Assembly: GCA_021234155.1 (NCBI GenBank)
Contig: JAJEKV010000008.1
Span: forward strand, 16,220,006-16,284,005
Direction: 5' to 3'
Length of the DNA: 64,000 nt
Source of the DNA: Isoetes taiwanensis
Taxonomy: Eukaryota > Streptophyta > Lycopodiopsida > Isoetales > Isoetaceae
Below, piece by piece: positions 1-11,721 of the stretch. How positions within the stretch are numbered: the first letter of the stretch is position 1; each line of letters opens with the position of its first letter. The notes beneath the pieces are model-generated. The model had not been told where the DNA came from and did not search any database. It was given only the letters and a program-made list of their open reading frames with translations. A program made the translations under genes and the position numbers.

Positions 1-3000
1 TGTTGATCAAGGCATTGCTCATAATAGCGCCTCCTGAAAGTCCATTTTGCAGAATCTTATTGTGTATTTCCCGGCCCTTGTCTATGTCTCCTATAATACC
101 ACAAGCTTTCAAGCCACTTACAAATGTCATAGCATTCCCTTCTATTCCTTCCATTTGCATCTGTTTATAACATTTCAGTGCTTCCTCACCAAGTCCATGT
201 TCAGCATATCCTGAAACAAGAGTGCTCCAAGACACAACATCCTGAACAGGCAGAATGTCAAAGATTTTCTGTGCATCTGCAAGGGAACCACATTTTGCAT
301 AAACATCAACCAAAGTGTTGCAGACATAAACATCAGTGTCAAGGCCAATTCCTGCAATCATGCTGTGCACTTCTCGTACCTTTTCAATTGCTGTTACGCT
401 AGCACAAGCTCTTAGACTGCTCACAAATGTCACAGCATTTGGTGGTATGCATTGTAATTGCATCTGCTCAAAACAGTTCAGTGCTTCCCTCCCACAGTCA
501 TTTTCAGCATAGCCTGTAATAAGGGTGGTCCATGAGACGATATCTTGAGCCTGGAGCTTGTCAAAGACTGTTCTTGCCTCCACAAGAGAGCCACATCTAG
601 AATACATGGCGACCAGGTAGTTTCCCAAAAGAGAGTTTCTATCAGATTGCGTCTGCACAATGTGGGCATGAATCTCACGACCCTTGTCCAATGATCCTAT
701 GCTTGAGCAAGCTTTTAAACTATAGAGAAATGTGACAGCGTCTGGCAACATGCCCTCCTGTTGCATGTCTTCAAAGAGATTCAATGCTGCCTGACCATAT
801 CCATTTTCAGCATATCCAGCAATTATTGATGTCCAACACACAATATCTGGATGTGGAAGCTTGTCAAAAACCCTCTGTGCCTCTGCAAGTGAGGCACAAG
901 AGGTGTACATGTCAATCAAGGAATGACCAATACGGGGACCAGTAAAGAATCCCTTTTGTTCAATCTCACTGTGTATTTCTCTGCCTTCTTCTATGGCCTT
1001 CAAGTGGCTACATGCTCTCAAACTCAGTACTAATGTCTCCACGCTTGACGATATCCCTTCCAGTTGCATCTCTTTAAAACATTTCAACACTTTAAGATTA
1101 AATTCATTTCTAGCATACCCTGCAATCAATGTGTTCCATGATACTGTATCGTGAACTATCAACTTGTCAAAAACCTCCTCTGCCTCTTGAAATGAGCCAC
1201 ATTTTGAATACATGCTGACCAAACTATTGCCAACAAAGGCATCTTTCCCAAATCCCATTTGGAGAACCTGAACATGCACCTCACGACCTTTGACTGTGAT
1301 AGACAAGTCGCCACATGCCTTCAAAATGTAGGCAAACACTACAGCATCCGGAGACATCTCTTGCAATTGCATCATTTCAAAACATTTCAGGGCTTCCAAC
1401 CCACCTCCATTTTCTGCATATCCTGCAATTATTGTGGTCCATGTGCCAATGTCTTGTTCTGACAAATTATCAAAAACTTTCCGTGCCTCTGAAAGAGACC
1501 CACATTTAATGTACATGCTCACTAATGCATTGCCAACAACAGTGTCCTTTTCATAACTTTCCTGAGCCATTTTATTATGTATTCCTTGCCCCCTGTCTAA
1601 ATATCCTAATCTACCACATGCCTTTAAACTGTAAAATAATGTCGTCGCATCAGGAGCTACACCCTTCACTTGCATCTCATCGAAACAGTTAAGTGCTTCA
1701 GGAACAAGTCCATTTTCAGCATTTGCTGATATTAATGCATTCCATGATGCAATATCTGGAACCACAAGTTTGTCAAATACTTCACGAGCTTTTAAAGGTG
1801 CCCCGCATCTGCCATACATCTGTATCAATGCAGCTCCAATGATAGGGTCATTTGCAGCTCCTTGTTCACAAATTTGGGCGTGTAGCTCTTTACCTTTGCC
1901 GATGGACCCCAGAGCGCCACAAGCTTTCAGGCTGCTAACAAATGTGATATTATCTGGAACCATATCTTCTTGTTGCATCTGTTCAAAGCACTTCAGTGCT
2001 TCTTCACCAGCTCCATGATCAACAAATGCCGAGATTATTGTGGTCCAGGATATAACATCCCGACTATGTAACATGTCAAAGACCCTGCATGCCTCTGTAA
2101 CTGAACCACATTTGGCATACATGTCAATCAGATTGTTTCCAATGAAAACATCAACTTCAAGCCCCTTCTTTACAATTTCAGCATGCACGTCACGACCCAT
2201 AATTATCGCCCCAATTGTGCTACAAGCTTTCAAGGTTGAACTGAGAATAGTGGCATTGGGTAATATGCTTTCCATTTCCATCTGTTTGAAGCATTCTAAT
2301 GCCTGCTGGTCCAGCCCCTGATCACAATATCCTGCAATCAGTGCACTCCATGATAATTCATCTCGAGCAGGTATCCTATCAAAGACCTCACGTGCCTCTT
2401 GTAAAGCACGACATCTGGCATACATGTTAATCAAGCTGTTTCCAACAAAATGGTCACGTTCAAGCTCTTTGTGGGCAATCTGGGCATGTAGTTCTCGACC
2501 CTTATCTAATGCTCCTAACTTCCCACAAGCTTTCAAGCTGTAAATGAGTGTGACAGAATTGGGAGCTACTCCATCTAGTCGCATCTGTTCAAAACATTCT
2601 AATGCTTCCTGATGAAGACCATTTTCCACATAGCCTGCAATAAGAGCATTCCATGATATGGAATCCTGAAGTATGAGTTTGTCAAATACTTCTTGTGCCT
2701 CCACAAGGGAACCACATTTAGCATACATGTCAACCAGTGTGGTACCAATGAAGGTATCCTGCACAAATGCCTTCTCTCCAATCTCAGAATGTATTTCTCG
2801 ACCTTTCTTTATGGCTGCTAAGAAACCACAGGCTTTCAGGCTAGAGACATATGTCAAAGCATTTGGTAGAATACCCTCTGATTGCATCCATTCAAAACAA
2901 TTCAATGCTTCAAGGAAATTCCCACATTCAATATATCCTGTAATAAGTGCATTCCATGACACAATATTTCTAACTGGCAGCTTGTCAAAAACGTCACGAG

Positions 3001-4240
3001 CATTTGCAGGAAACCCACATTTTGCATACATGCCAACCAATGTGGTGCCAATAAAAATATCTTTTTCAAATCCTTTCTCTCTAATCTGAGTGTGAATTTT
3101 AAAACCTCTGTTTATGGCTCCTATGCTGCTACAAGCTTTCAGACTGTAAACATATGTGATGGCATTTGGAGCCACACCTTCCAACTGCATTTGGTCAAAA
3201 CATTCTAGTGCTTTATGGCCAGAATCATGTTCAGAATACCCTGCAACCAGTGCAGTCCAAGAGACTACATTCCGAACTGGCAGCTTGTCAAAGGCTTCTT
3301 GTGCCTCTGCAAGGAAGCCACATTTGGCATACATTCCCACCAATGTGCTGCCAACAAAAAGATCAGTTTCATACCCTTCTTCCCTGGCAACAGCATGAAT
3401 CTGACGACCCCTTTCTATATCTGCTGATTTTGCACACGCTTTCAGTAAAGCCATAAATGTGTGACCACTGGGATGTATATTATCTTCTCTCATTAGTTGA
3501 TACAGGCTGAATGCATGTTGTATTTGTCCAAAATCAACATATCCTAATATAAGAGATGTCCAGGAATGCTCGTTTGGATAACACAACTTGCTAAATGCTT
3601 GCTCCGCATCGGACAGACTTCCACATTGCACAAACGTTGGCACAACATGGTTGCCAAGATCTATATCAGTGTCAAAACCATTATTACAAATGTGTACATG
3701 AACAAACTTTGCACTTTTCAGGTCTTTTGTTTTCCTGCATTTTTGCAAAATAGATACAATACTGCCAAGAGAATGCTGTTCAGATGCAAGATCCCAACAA
3801 CTAAGACAATCCTGTAATTCCTTTTTCTCCCGAAAAACACAAGCTTCCCCTTCTAACAACATTTGCTCCCCATTTTTACCAATATGATTAGAGCCTGTTG
3901 AAAAATAATTCACTGATTTTGAATATCCATTTGTTATCTGGAAACCTTCCTTTACAAGAGTATCTTTCAAATTGCGTTCACTGTCTATCCAAGGTTTAGT
4001 TGTTTCCTGAGGAAAATATGGCGCCTTTGGTTCTATCTGATGCTCAGATGGTAATGTATCAGTCTAGATAATAATGTACATTTTAAACTCGAGAAGGAGA
4101 TACGAACTTACTTTGTTCTCTTTGTTTTCCCACCGTTGATGTGCCAAGGACTGGTGCCATAACTCAGCTGAGAAAGCCGGAGGAAATCTATGAGGCAAGG
4201 GCCGGACGGAGCGAAAGAGTGCTCCAGCCGGCCCTGCCAT
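1..4240 (-). CDS. PLS-type pentatricopeptide repeat protein, C-terminus beyond left edge
   Basis: A minus-strand frame stays open from 4063 to the left edge, encoding at least 1,350 residues of PPR repeats. The triplet motifs recur (VFDKLPVRNVVSW, then KALECFDQMQLEGVAPN, then LKAC..GAI..GR.IH, then LVGMYAKCG). The MYxKC anchor recurs at exactly 303-nt steps (plus-strand positions 3330, 3027, 2724 and so on down to 300), so each P-L-S triplet is 101 residues. The reading frame stops at a TAG just upstream of 4063. A consistent model adds exon 1 at 4112-4240, starting MAGPAGALFRSVRP and ending at a GTAAGT donor, joined in phase across a 48-nt intron (4064-4111, GT-AG). Exon 1 is rich in Arg, Ala and Ser without acidic residues at first, as in organelle transit peptides. 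PLS PPR proteins bind organellar RNA and many are C-to-U editing factors. Whether an E or DYW domain follows cannot be seen. Repeats are certain; exon 1 is inferred. Confidence 0.93.
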
Positions 4241-4452
4241 GCCTTTTTACGTTTCATGCCACTGGGAATTTGGTAACAGTGTGATGGTCGTTTGGAAATT
4301 CTGATCTGCTCGACTCCATGGCCATGCTACATGCGCCGGAAAAGACATCTCTATGAAAAGAATGTTTAAGAATATTTAGACGTTATGAATGCGCGTTGAT
4401 TGGCGGAATATTCCTGGTATTGTGTGAGATCCACGACTATTAATATGTTGGC

Positions 4453-4489
4453 AAAAAACCCTAACCAAAACCCTAACCTTAACCCTAAA
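4453..4489 (+). promoter_or_regulatory. Telo-box cluster in eL33 / PPR divergent promoter
   Basis: Three AAACCCTAA-type motifs lie in 37 bp, ending 19 bp before the eL33 start codon. Interstitial telo-boxes in 5' regions of plant ribosomal protein and translation genes are well described, so this fits the adjacent gene. The PPR start is 269 bp away on the other strand, so the interval 4241-4508 probably drives both genes. Confidence 0.75.
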
Positions 4490-4508
4490 TTTCCTTCTTG
4501 TGTTCAGG

Positions 4509-5287
4509 ATGCCGGAACAACGACAGGGCGAGCGTGTTCGGTGAGTTACCGCATCTTTGTAGCTTTGAATCTCTATCAGTAAAGAAGCAAGCAGTTTCCC
4601 ACCTTGATTGCTGGTCATATTAAATTGCTCCAGATCATATGAAAAACTGGTTTATATTTTAGAGTCGGTACTTGTCAGGAATAGTTGCAACAGTAGTAGT
4701 CATAGTAAAGCTAAGCTTTATCTGGGGCTACCTTCGATTTGCGTCATACTAGTGTCTCGACGTATGTTCTTCTTTTTCTGTGATTCTTGATTTTTTTAGT
4801 GTGTAAATAATTCCTTTGTATCCATTTGGCAGGTTGTATGTAAGGGGGATCATCCTCGGTTACAAAAGGTAACAAATTGTATGAGACATATTCTAGTTTC
4901 TGGGAGTCCTATGATTATAACACTGACGACTTGTTTAGGTCCAAGTCAAACCAGTATCCTCACACGTCCCTGCTTCAAATTGAAGGCGTGAATACCAAAG
5001 AAGAAGTAAATTGGTACCTGGGAAAGAGGGTTGCATATATTTACAAAGCCAAAACGAAGAAAAATGGATCCTTGTTTCGTTGCATATGGGGCAGGGTTAC
5101 AAGAGCCCATGGCACAACAGGGGTTGTAAGGGCTAAATTCAAGAAAAACTTGCCCCCTGCATCTTTGGTATGACTATATTAATGTAGGTGGTCAAGTTTT
5201 CTGTACTCAATTTGTCTGATATGAACATTTTTGTTGCTATAACAGGGAGGAAAAGTGAGAGTGTTTCTGTATCCGAGTCGGATTTGA
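4509..5287 (+). CDS. RPL35A: 60S ribosomal protein eL33 (RPL35A), copy 1, four exons
   Basis: Four exons join in phase with GT-AG introns: 4509-4540, 4833-4868, 4939-5167 and 5246-5287, giving 112 residues, the usual plant length. The protein starts [11 protein letters not shown], continues [19 protein letters not shown], has the family signature [20 protein letters not shown] and the [11 protein letters not shown] segment, and ends [10 protein letters not shown]. eL33 is a component of the cytosolic large ribosomal subunit. The gene is intact, with no stop or frameshift seen. The first exon is very short and ends inside an Arg codon, as in other plant copies. It shares a divergent promoter with the PPR gene. 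A near-identical copy lies at 29840-30613 on the other strand; compared with it this copy has one extra codon near the start and Gly instead of Ala in the QIEGVN segment. Confidence 0.96.
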
Positions 5288-6023
5288 AGATGCAATGGCG
5301 AGGAACTGCATTATATGCATTATATAGTCTCTTCTGACTACAGCATATTGTTTGTCAGGGTTTTGAAATACGTAAATTGTGTAATTGCAGCTTCAACTTT
5401 AACCACATGCATTTTCCAGTATTCATGGTGCTGTTTTTTTGCTTATTGTTCGGTTGAATTTTTTTCTATTTCTTTGGCTTGTGATAATTGTACTTGGTTC
5501 TACCACGAATAATACTGCACGTTTCTGCTGTATTTTGTAGTGGTAGCAATGTCAACATTCATGTATGTAATTTGATGCATTCTAAGTTACATGCATGACT
5601 TTGAAAAAGAGAATGCATGATTATAATATTTCCTATACTTGTCTCATCTGGACTGTTGGCCTATAGAATCTACCAGAGAATATACCATATTCTCAAACCC
5701 TAAAAGAAGATGGGTGAGACCCCCATTTCCACTTCAAACTAAGACTTCATGGCCATGGTGTAGAAGTTGATGATACAGTCAATGACACAAGATCCAAAAC
5801 AGAAGCTGGTCTTCAATAAACAATGAAAAGTGCATGTGTGGCAACAAGATACAATGGAATTGAAAAAAACATGTTTCTTTAAGAGAAACCCTTAGAAGTG
5901 TTCATTTGATACAATTTGGAAGTGTTTCCATTCCTTCCACATAAACTCGAGTGAACAACACATGATACAACTTGGAAGTGTTTTGATTCCTTCCACATAA
6001 ACTCAGTTTTCTATATGAACAGC
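5288..6023. other. eL33 3' flank, no gene
   Basis: AT-rich 3' untranslated and intergenic sequence, duplicated at 29107-29839. A short direct repeat around 5900-6000 (two copies of a segment with TACAA.TTGGAAGTGTTT and CCTTCCACATAAACTC) is also conserved in the other arm. No coding signal was seen. Confidence 0.6.
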
Positions 6024-6846
6024 CAGGGTTCCAAATTCTTTACAATTTAAGGTATATAAAAATCTTTTTAATCCCAAAACTAGTAGGGTTTTTTGAAATT
6101 GAGTAGTACATGTCGAATTCGAAACCAAAACCAATTTAACAAACCTATGAAATCCCATCAATAGAAGTAAAATATAGCATTAGAAATTTGAAATTTGCAA
6201 AGGCGAATAATGTATTGAAATAAGAGAGCCTTCTGAGATATGCCAAGGTACAAGAGGATCACTTGTACCATTGTAGATTTGACGACTAGCACTCTTTTTC
6301 CATATTTCAATGCTATCAGTGTAATCAAAATCACACAATTGTCAATACCATTTATGGTAACATCCAAGTGCGCATCAAGCATCTTTGATTCTATCCTGTT
6401 TGAAAACTTATCTTTTATGGCAGTTCTATGGCTAAACACGGTCTCGGCAATGGCATTACTTTGCACCTTTGAACAAGGGCAACTTTGTATCAATTTCAAT
6501 ACATTCTTTTCAAAACCGCTCGTTCGCATGTACCTCATTGCATGCAATAGCAACTCCTATTTCTTCAAGTTTCATGTGCGTCCAATTAGCTTGAACTTGT
6601 TCAGCATATTCTCTTCGCAAAGCCTGCACATCAATCAAAGGTAAAACAATATCTTTCTTACCTCCAATCACTACCTTCTTTGACATTCCATATGAGCTCT
6701 TTCCATTCTTCCTCACCAAATCTTTTGCTACTGTTGGCACTTTTTGGCATATTCACCGCAGAAAAAATTCCAAGAAGTTTAAGAATAAAACTGTCTTCAA
6801 ACCTAGCTTCCAAGCTCTTGCAAATAGCTGTTGCATCAGCTACAGG
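6024..6846 (-). pseudogene. hAT-type transposase remnant, copy A
   Basis: Minus-strand frames encode pieces of a hAT transposase: a segment with CKSLEARFEDSFILKLLGIF and, further on, the C-terminal dimerisation region (SNAIAETVFSHRTAIKDKF, then a conserved-looking KMLDAHLDVTINGIDN). Frames are broken by shifts and stops. The element ends at CAGGGTTCC (from 6024), a typical hAT terminus. Its 5' part is cut off at about 6846, where copy B starts with the same CAGGGTTCC terminus. No intact catalytic core was seen. Confidence 0.7.
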
Positions 6847-7740
6847 CAGGGTTCCAATTTCTTTACAATTTAAGGTATATAAAAATCCTTTTAATCCCAA
6901 AACTAGTAGGACTTTCTAAGAAACCAAAATTGTAGGACGAAGTCCAATTTAACAAAATTATGAAATCCCATCAATAGAAGCAAATTATAGCATTAGAAAT
7001 TTGAAATTTGATAAGACAGAATAATGTATTGAAATAAGAACTGCTACAGATATGCCAAGGTATAAGAGGATCACTTGTACCATTGTAGATTTGACGATTA
7101 ACACTCTTTTTTCCATATTTCAATGCTATCAGTGTAATCAAAATCACACAATCGTCAATACCTATTATGGTAACATGCAAGCGCGCGTCAAGCATCTTTG
7201 ATTCCATCATGTTTGAAAACTTATTTTCTATGGCAGTTCTATGGCTAAACACAGTCTCGGCAATGGCATTACTTGCACACTGAATAAGGGCAACCTGTAT
7301 CAATCCCAATACATTGTTGAAACTGTTACCATGTACCTCATTGCATTGCAATAGCAACTCCTATTTCTTCAAGTTTCATGTGCGTCCAATTAGCTTGAAC
7401 GTGTAATTTGAATTCAGCATATTCTCTTCGCAAAGCATACCCATCAATCAAAGGTAAAACAATATCTTTCTTACCTCCAATCACTACCTTCTTTGACGTT
7501 CCATAAAAAGATATGAACTTTTTCCATTCTTCCTCACCAAATATTTTGCTACTGTTGGCATTTTTACTGCAGAAAAAATTCCAAGAAATTTAAGAATAAA
7601 ACTGTCTTCAAGCCTGGCTTCCAAGCTCTTGCAAATAGCTGTTGCATCAGCTACACGCTCATTTGTTGGTGCAGTAGATTTTTTCTTTGTAAAGAAATCC
7701 ATGGGCCCAGTAATCTGCCCATCTTAATCTTCATCATCTT
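6847..7740 (-). pseudogene. hAT-type transposase remnant, copy B
   Basis: This is a second copy of the same remnant, head to tail with copy A. It extends further upstream, including MDFFTKKKSTAPTNERVADA before CKSLEARLEDSFILKFLGIF, and an acidic coding stretch (Asp/Glu repeats from GAT/GAA codons) near 7740. The C-terminal dimerisation-type segment is present near 7150-7290. Several frameshifts interrupt it, so it is not a functional transposase. Its layout matches the single copy at 28190-29106. Confidence 0.7.
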
Positions 7741-8263
7741 CATCTTCTTCATCTTGGTTAACGTAATATATTTTATAGAAGCAATGAATGAAGTTTAAAT
7801 TAAAGAAGTGAGTTTACATCTCAAAGAAAAGACAATGACTCACCTTATTGCACAGTGGCAGTTCTTTCTTCCATGTATTATAATAAATATGTCATTTCCA
7901 ACATGCAACTCCCTAATTATTCACATAAAATATTGAATCAGAGGTTTGTCCCCTTTCAAAGTAATAGAAAAATGACAAAAGTACCGGGCTTGGCCTGCTG
8001 CTGTCGTGCTACAGAATGGAATTTGGATAGCGGAATAGAATGGGCTGGATTGGATAATAGCAGAACGGAACGGCCTGGCCTGCCTTTGATGGGTGAAGCT
8101 TCTGTTCGCGCTCAATGGAGCTTTTGTTGGCAACGGAACAAAAAGATAGCCACGAAATTGAAAGGGAGGGAAAAAGTGACAACTAGCAAAAAGGCACGCC
8201 AGATGCTATAGATGCTATAGATAGATCTCAGCCATCATAGATGATCTAGTACTACTCAGGAAT

Positions 8264-8589
8264 GTGAATGAAGCATTAAACTGCGAGGATAGTGAAAAAT
8301 GGCTCGATGCCATGAGAGACGAGTTAGAATCCTTTGACAAAACCCGGACTTATGAAACTGTAGAATGCCCTGAAAAACATAATATTATTGGGAGTAAATG
8401 GTTGTACAAAATTAAAAAAATAATGCATATAGAATTAAGAGATACAAGGTCAGTTTCGTAGCATACGAATACACTAAAAAAAGGGCAAAGATTATGGGAA
8501 ATCATACTCTCATTGTAAAATTCACAAGCTTGAAATTACTATTCAAATTAGTAAATGCAATGAATTTGGAACTACATCATATGGATGTG
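8264..8589 (+). pseudogene. Copia reverse transcriptase, 5' part
   Basis: The frame starts NEALNCEDSEKWLDAMRDEL and continues to NIIGSKWLYKIKK, which is the start of the Ty1-copia RVT_2 domain. After one frameshift near 8420 it continues as RYKVSFVAYEYTKK and ends MNLELHHMDV. At that point a LINE interrupts it; the rest of the domain resumes at 16190. Neither gag, protease or integrase nor a 5' LTR precedes it. Confidence 0.85.
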
Positions 8590-9463
8590 ATCTGAGATCC
8601 CAGTAGATTGTGTTTTGGAGACTCCAGTCTTGATTTCCTCAAGCATGCCCCCTTTGGAAACTGGATCTGTGATGCCCTCTTCCCTTGTGCTTGGGAAGGG
8701 ATCACTTGTTGGTGATGCGCCCTCTTCTAGGGTGCGGCATTGTGTGCATGTAGCTGATGTGCCTCCTGGGGTGCCCCTGGATACCTCTCAGGGTGCTAGG
8801 GCGGCAGCCCCAACTCCTGTGCGCCCGGCCTGGCAGAGCAATGACATTGTTGCTTGCATCTTTCGTAGGGGTTTTCGAGATTGGATCAAGCGCAAGGCTC
8901 GGTGTAGGACTGCCCCGTGTTCAAGAGGCTCAAATTTGTGGAGGATCATCCTTTCTGTTGACTGCAAGCGGCTCTTCGGGGAATTCATGGATAGATATTG
9001 ATCATATCAGGCATGTTCAGACCATTGAGAATCTAGTTTCATTTGCGGTATTGGGCTACTTCACGGGTTACATATTGGACACGAGGCGGTTTAGCTCTTG
9101 GCTTCTTGGGACATCCGAGGCGGATTGGTTTGCCCGGGTATCGGTCTCGAAATTCCTACCAAATAATTTCTTCATAATCATGTTTGAGGCTGAGTCTTCC
9201 GTGCGCCAATAGGTTAGTCGGGGGGTGGATACTTTGGGTGAATCATATGTGTTGTATCAGTATTATACTCCGGCAATGTCCACCAGTTCTTTGATAGCTG
9301 TTAAAATCCCGTGTTGGTTCCAGATTCAGGATCTTCCTCCTGATCTGATGGTGCCCGATTTCTTGGTTTCTATGGCTAATGGCTTGGGTGTATATTTGGC
9401 TCATTCTATTGTGCATGTCCCCAAGATCTGTGTTGCTCTGCCTGCTTTGTAGCCTGTGCCCAC

Positions 9464-11721
9464 CAGGGTTTCCCTTAAGGAATATTTTTAAGTGTGTAAG
9501 TTTAGAACATGTGGCGAATTTTGTAGTTGAGTGCTTAGCTATACTGGCGATTTTTTCTCCCTTCTGCAACCTACAATATAGCACCCAAGGCGAAATTTTT
9601 TCCAAAGATTCAAAATTTTATATAGAGTTAAAAAGGTAAGAAAGTGTTTTCATTTTCACAAGTCTAATACTTGCTGCATATCATAAATGATTGTGTATTT
9701 TGACACAATAATTTCTCCACTAGTCTAATAGTTGACACACTTACAAAATTTAAGACCAATAACAAATATGGGCTGTCTACCGAGAGTGAAAATCCGGTAA
9801 TTATAACTGCTAGAATTAGCTCAATGCCAAACAAGTGTTGCAAAAGCGTAATCCAATGTACATCTAGCTTCACTTGCCTCTTGCTCCCCACAAAGTCAGT
9901 TTTTGACACTTGTTAGAGAGAAGTAAATGGCACTTAAAAGGATAAAACAAAAGTCGGATAAGAAACTATTTGGGAACTCTTAATATTGGAGGGATGATGG
10001 ATCAACCCTCCATAATTATCCACCTTTCAATGATAATCAAACCATAAATAAAACTTTCATTAATCTAGAGCGAGACCTAACAAGCATTACCGTAAGCACT
10101 CCAGCCTAGACTAGGCGACCATTGATAATGTCCAATAAGACATCCTTTGGTGAACTCGGGATGGCCTTGAATGCCAAGCACATGATTCCCAATAGCAAAC
10201 ATTTAGTGGGAGTTCTCGGGAGATGAGCCAAGCGGAACTCCTCCAGGAGGTAATACAAGAACCTGAATACACTTTGAAGGATTCAGAACCTTAACAATTA
10301 TGCATTTACCAAGGTATAAGCTTCCATATTTAATATTCAACACCAATAATAAATACCTGATCTTGATGGCTCTATAAGACTTTCAAATGAGGAGGCACTT
10401 GAGCTGCATATGGCTTTTTAAGAATTTCATCATTTAGGTCAACTTGTCTTCAACCAACTTCCCAACCCTCATGGAGATCTTCGATTCCCCTCCTAATGCT
10501 CTGCTCAAAACACGCTTAGAATGTTCTGAAAAACCCAAGAATCGAGAAATAGAATGAACTTATAGGGTCATTTAAGCATCATAATATAGCATCACAAGAA
10601 AAACATGCACATGTTTTTGTAGATGGCAATAGATTATAAGGATCAGTTATCTAATGAGAACTCTAAATCCTTTGCAATTCAATAAAAAATTGTAACATGA
10701 TGGCTGTAGACATGCAGACATAACATGGTGCAGTGCCAAACAACGCAGAATCTGCCATCTAGTAGAACTAGTTGTACTACCTATTATATTTAACATAATA
10801 GCAGAAATACATCAGAATGACGCTGCTTGTCAAATACATATGAAAGTGAAGGAGGACATAATACAAGATATTTAAACTCTATTACCTAGTATTTTTACCT
10901 GTGCAATACTTCTAGCAACATAACTCTCTACCAAATATGCGCATTGATTCCCCACTGCCATGTTCGGTTATGAAGAATAGCTCATACTCAATGACTATTA
11001 GTTTACATTGGAACATGATTACCATCATCAAATTCTTTGTCGAGACCTCAAAGTTGCCCAAGCTAAAGCTAGGCTATGCTTTGCTACAAAATAAAATGTT
11101 GAAATGGGCATTTCTTCATTCAGAAAACAAAAAGCATAACTCAACCTTATATGAAGTTGTTGTACATGAACTCTATCCAATATATCAGCACTGTTGGATT
11201 GGTAGCTTATGAAGTTGGCTTTGTAATGTCTTTGCTATGTTGGCTATATTCAACTCTATCATACGCAATGTATGATAATCAATGCGGATTGGTAACTTCC
11301 ACTTATGGATTAGCTGCTCTCAAAGAAACAGAGAAAAAGGTTCCAAAATCTCATGAATCCTAATACGCTAGCCCTAGGGGCCGCTCAATCTACTTCCTCT
11401 ACCGGAAACTATTTTATTGTGTCCAGATTTACAAGCCAAAGTCACCTTCTTAAAACTCTTATACAGCAGCGGCGACTAGAGGTCTAAGAGGCAAACCAAT
11501 CTTGAATATGAAGACCTCGTATCGAGAACCAGACGAATAGTTAGAAATTGTCCATCGTCTTTAGGGCGAACACGAGCTGGGCGGGAGCCTAGCCCATCGA
11601 AACTGGGGCAAAAATTAAATTTTTTTCTTTAAAATAAACCTACTCAAGATTCGTATCTATATTTTTCAGAAACCTTAATTATAGCATATTAGCGAATATT
11701 CGCCCCTTAAGGGAAACCCTG
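9464..11721. mobile_element. Non-autonomous hAT transposon, 2258 bp
   Basis: Both ends carry the 17-bp perfect terminal inverted repeat CAGGGTTTCCCTTAAGG (9464-9480 and, inverted, 11705-11721). The element is flanked by the perfect 8-bp direct repeat GTGCCCAC (9456-9463 and 11722-11729). CAGGG termini with an 8-bp target duplication define the hAT superfamily. No transposase reading frame was seen inside, so it must have moved using another element's enzyme. The interior is AT-rich and includes a piece of a gamma-glutamyl-peptidase-like gene near 10105-10297. The perfect target duplication suggests it is the youngest layer of the nest. Confidence 0.93.
10105..10297 (-). pseudogene. Captured fragment resembling plant gamma-glutamyl peptidase (class I glutamine amidotransferase family)
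   Basis: On the minus strand the frame reads CIQVLVLPPGGVPLGSSPE, then after a stop MFAIGNHVLGIQGHPEFTK, then after a one-base shift DVLLDIINGRL. The GIQGHPE motif with its catalytic histidine and the following TKD.L segment are characteristic of class I glutamine amidotransferase-like proteins such as plant gamma-glutamyl peptidases. Only this C-terminal piece was recognised. It lies wholly inside the hAT element, so it was probably captured. It is not translatable as one frame. Confidence 0.6.

Larger units (their letters stand above)
4303..8211 (+). repeat. Left arm of a large inverted duplication
   Basis: This stretch matches, in reverse complement, 24825-30808. The match starts at GATCTGCTCGACTCCATG, 63 bp upstream of the PPR start codon, runs through the eL33 promoter, all eL33 exons and introns, the downstream flank and hAT remnants, and ends at AGATGCTATAG. 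Inside this arm the hAT remnant is present twice in tandem. The other arm has it once but carries about 2.9 kb of extra sequence between homologous points equivalent to about 7927. Introns and flanks are nearly as similar as exons, so this is a DNA-level duplication and not a retrocopy. Confidence 0.9.

Noticed and set aside
4453-4489. Interstitial telomere array
   Set aside because: Only three imperfect AAACCCTAA units directly before a ribosomal protein start codon; telo-boxes explain them better.
9243-9605. 120-codon minus-strand ORF
   Set aside because: It crosses the border between LINE and hAT sequence, so it is a chance frame.
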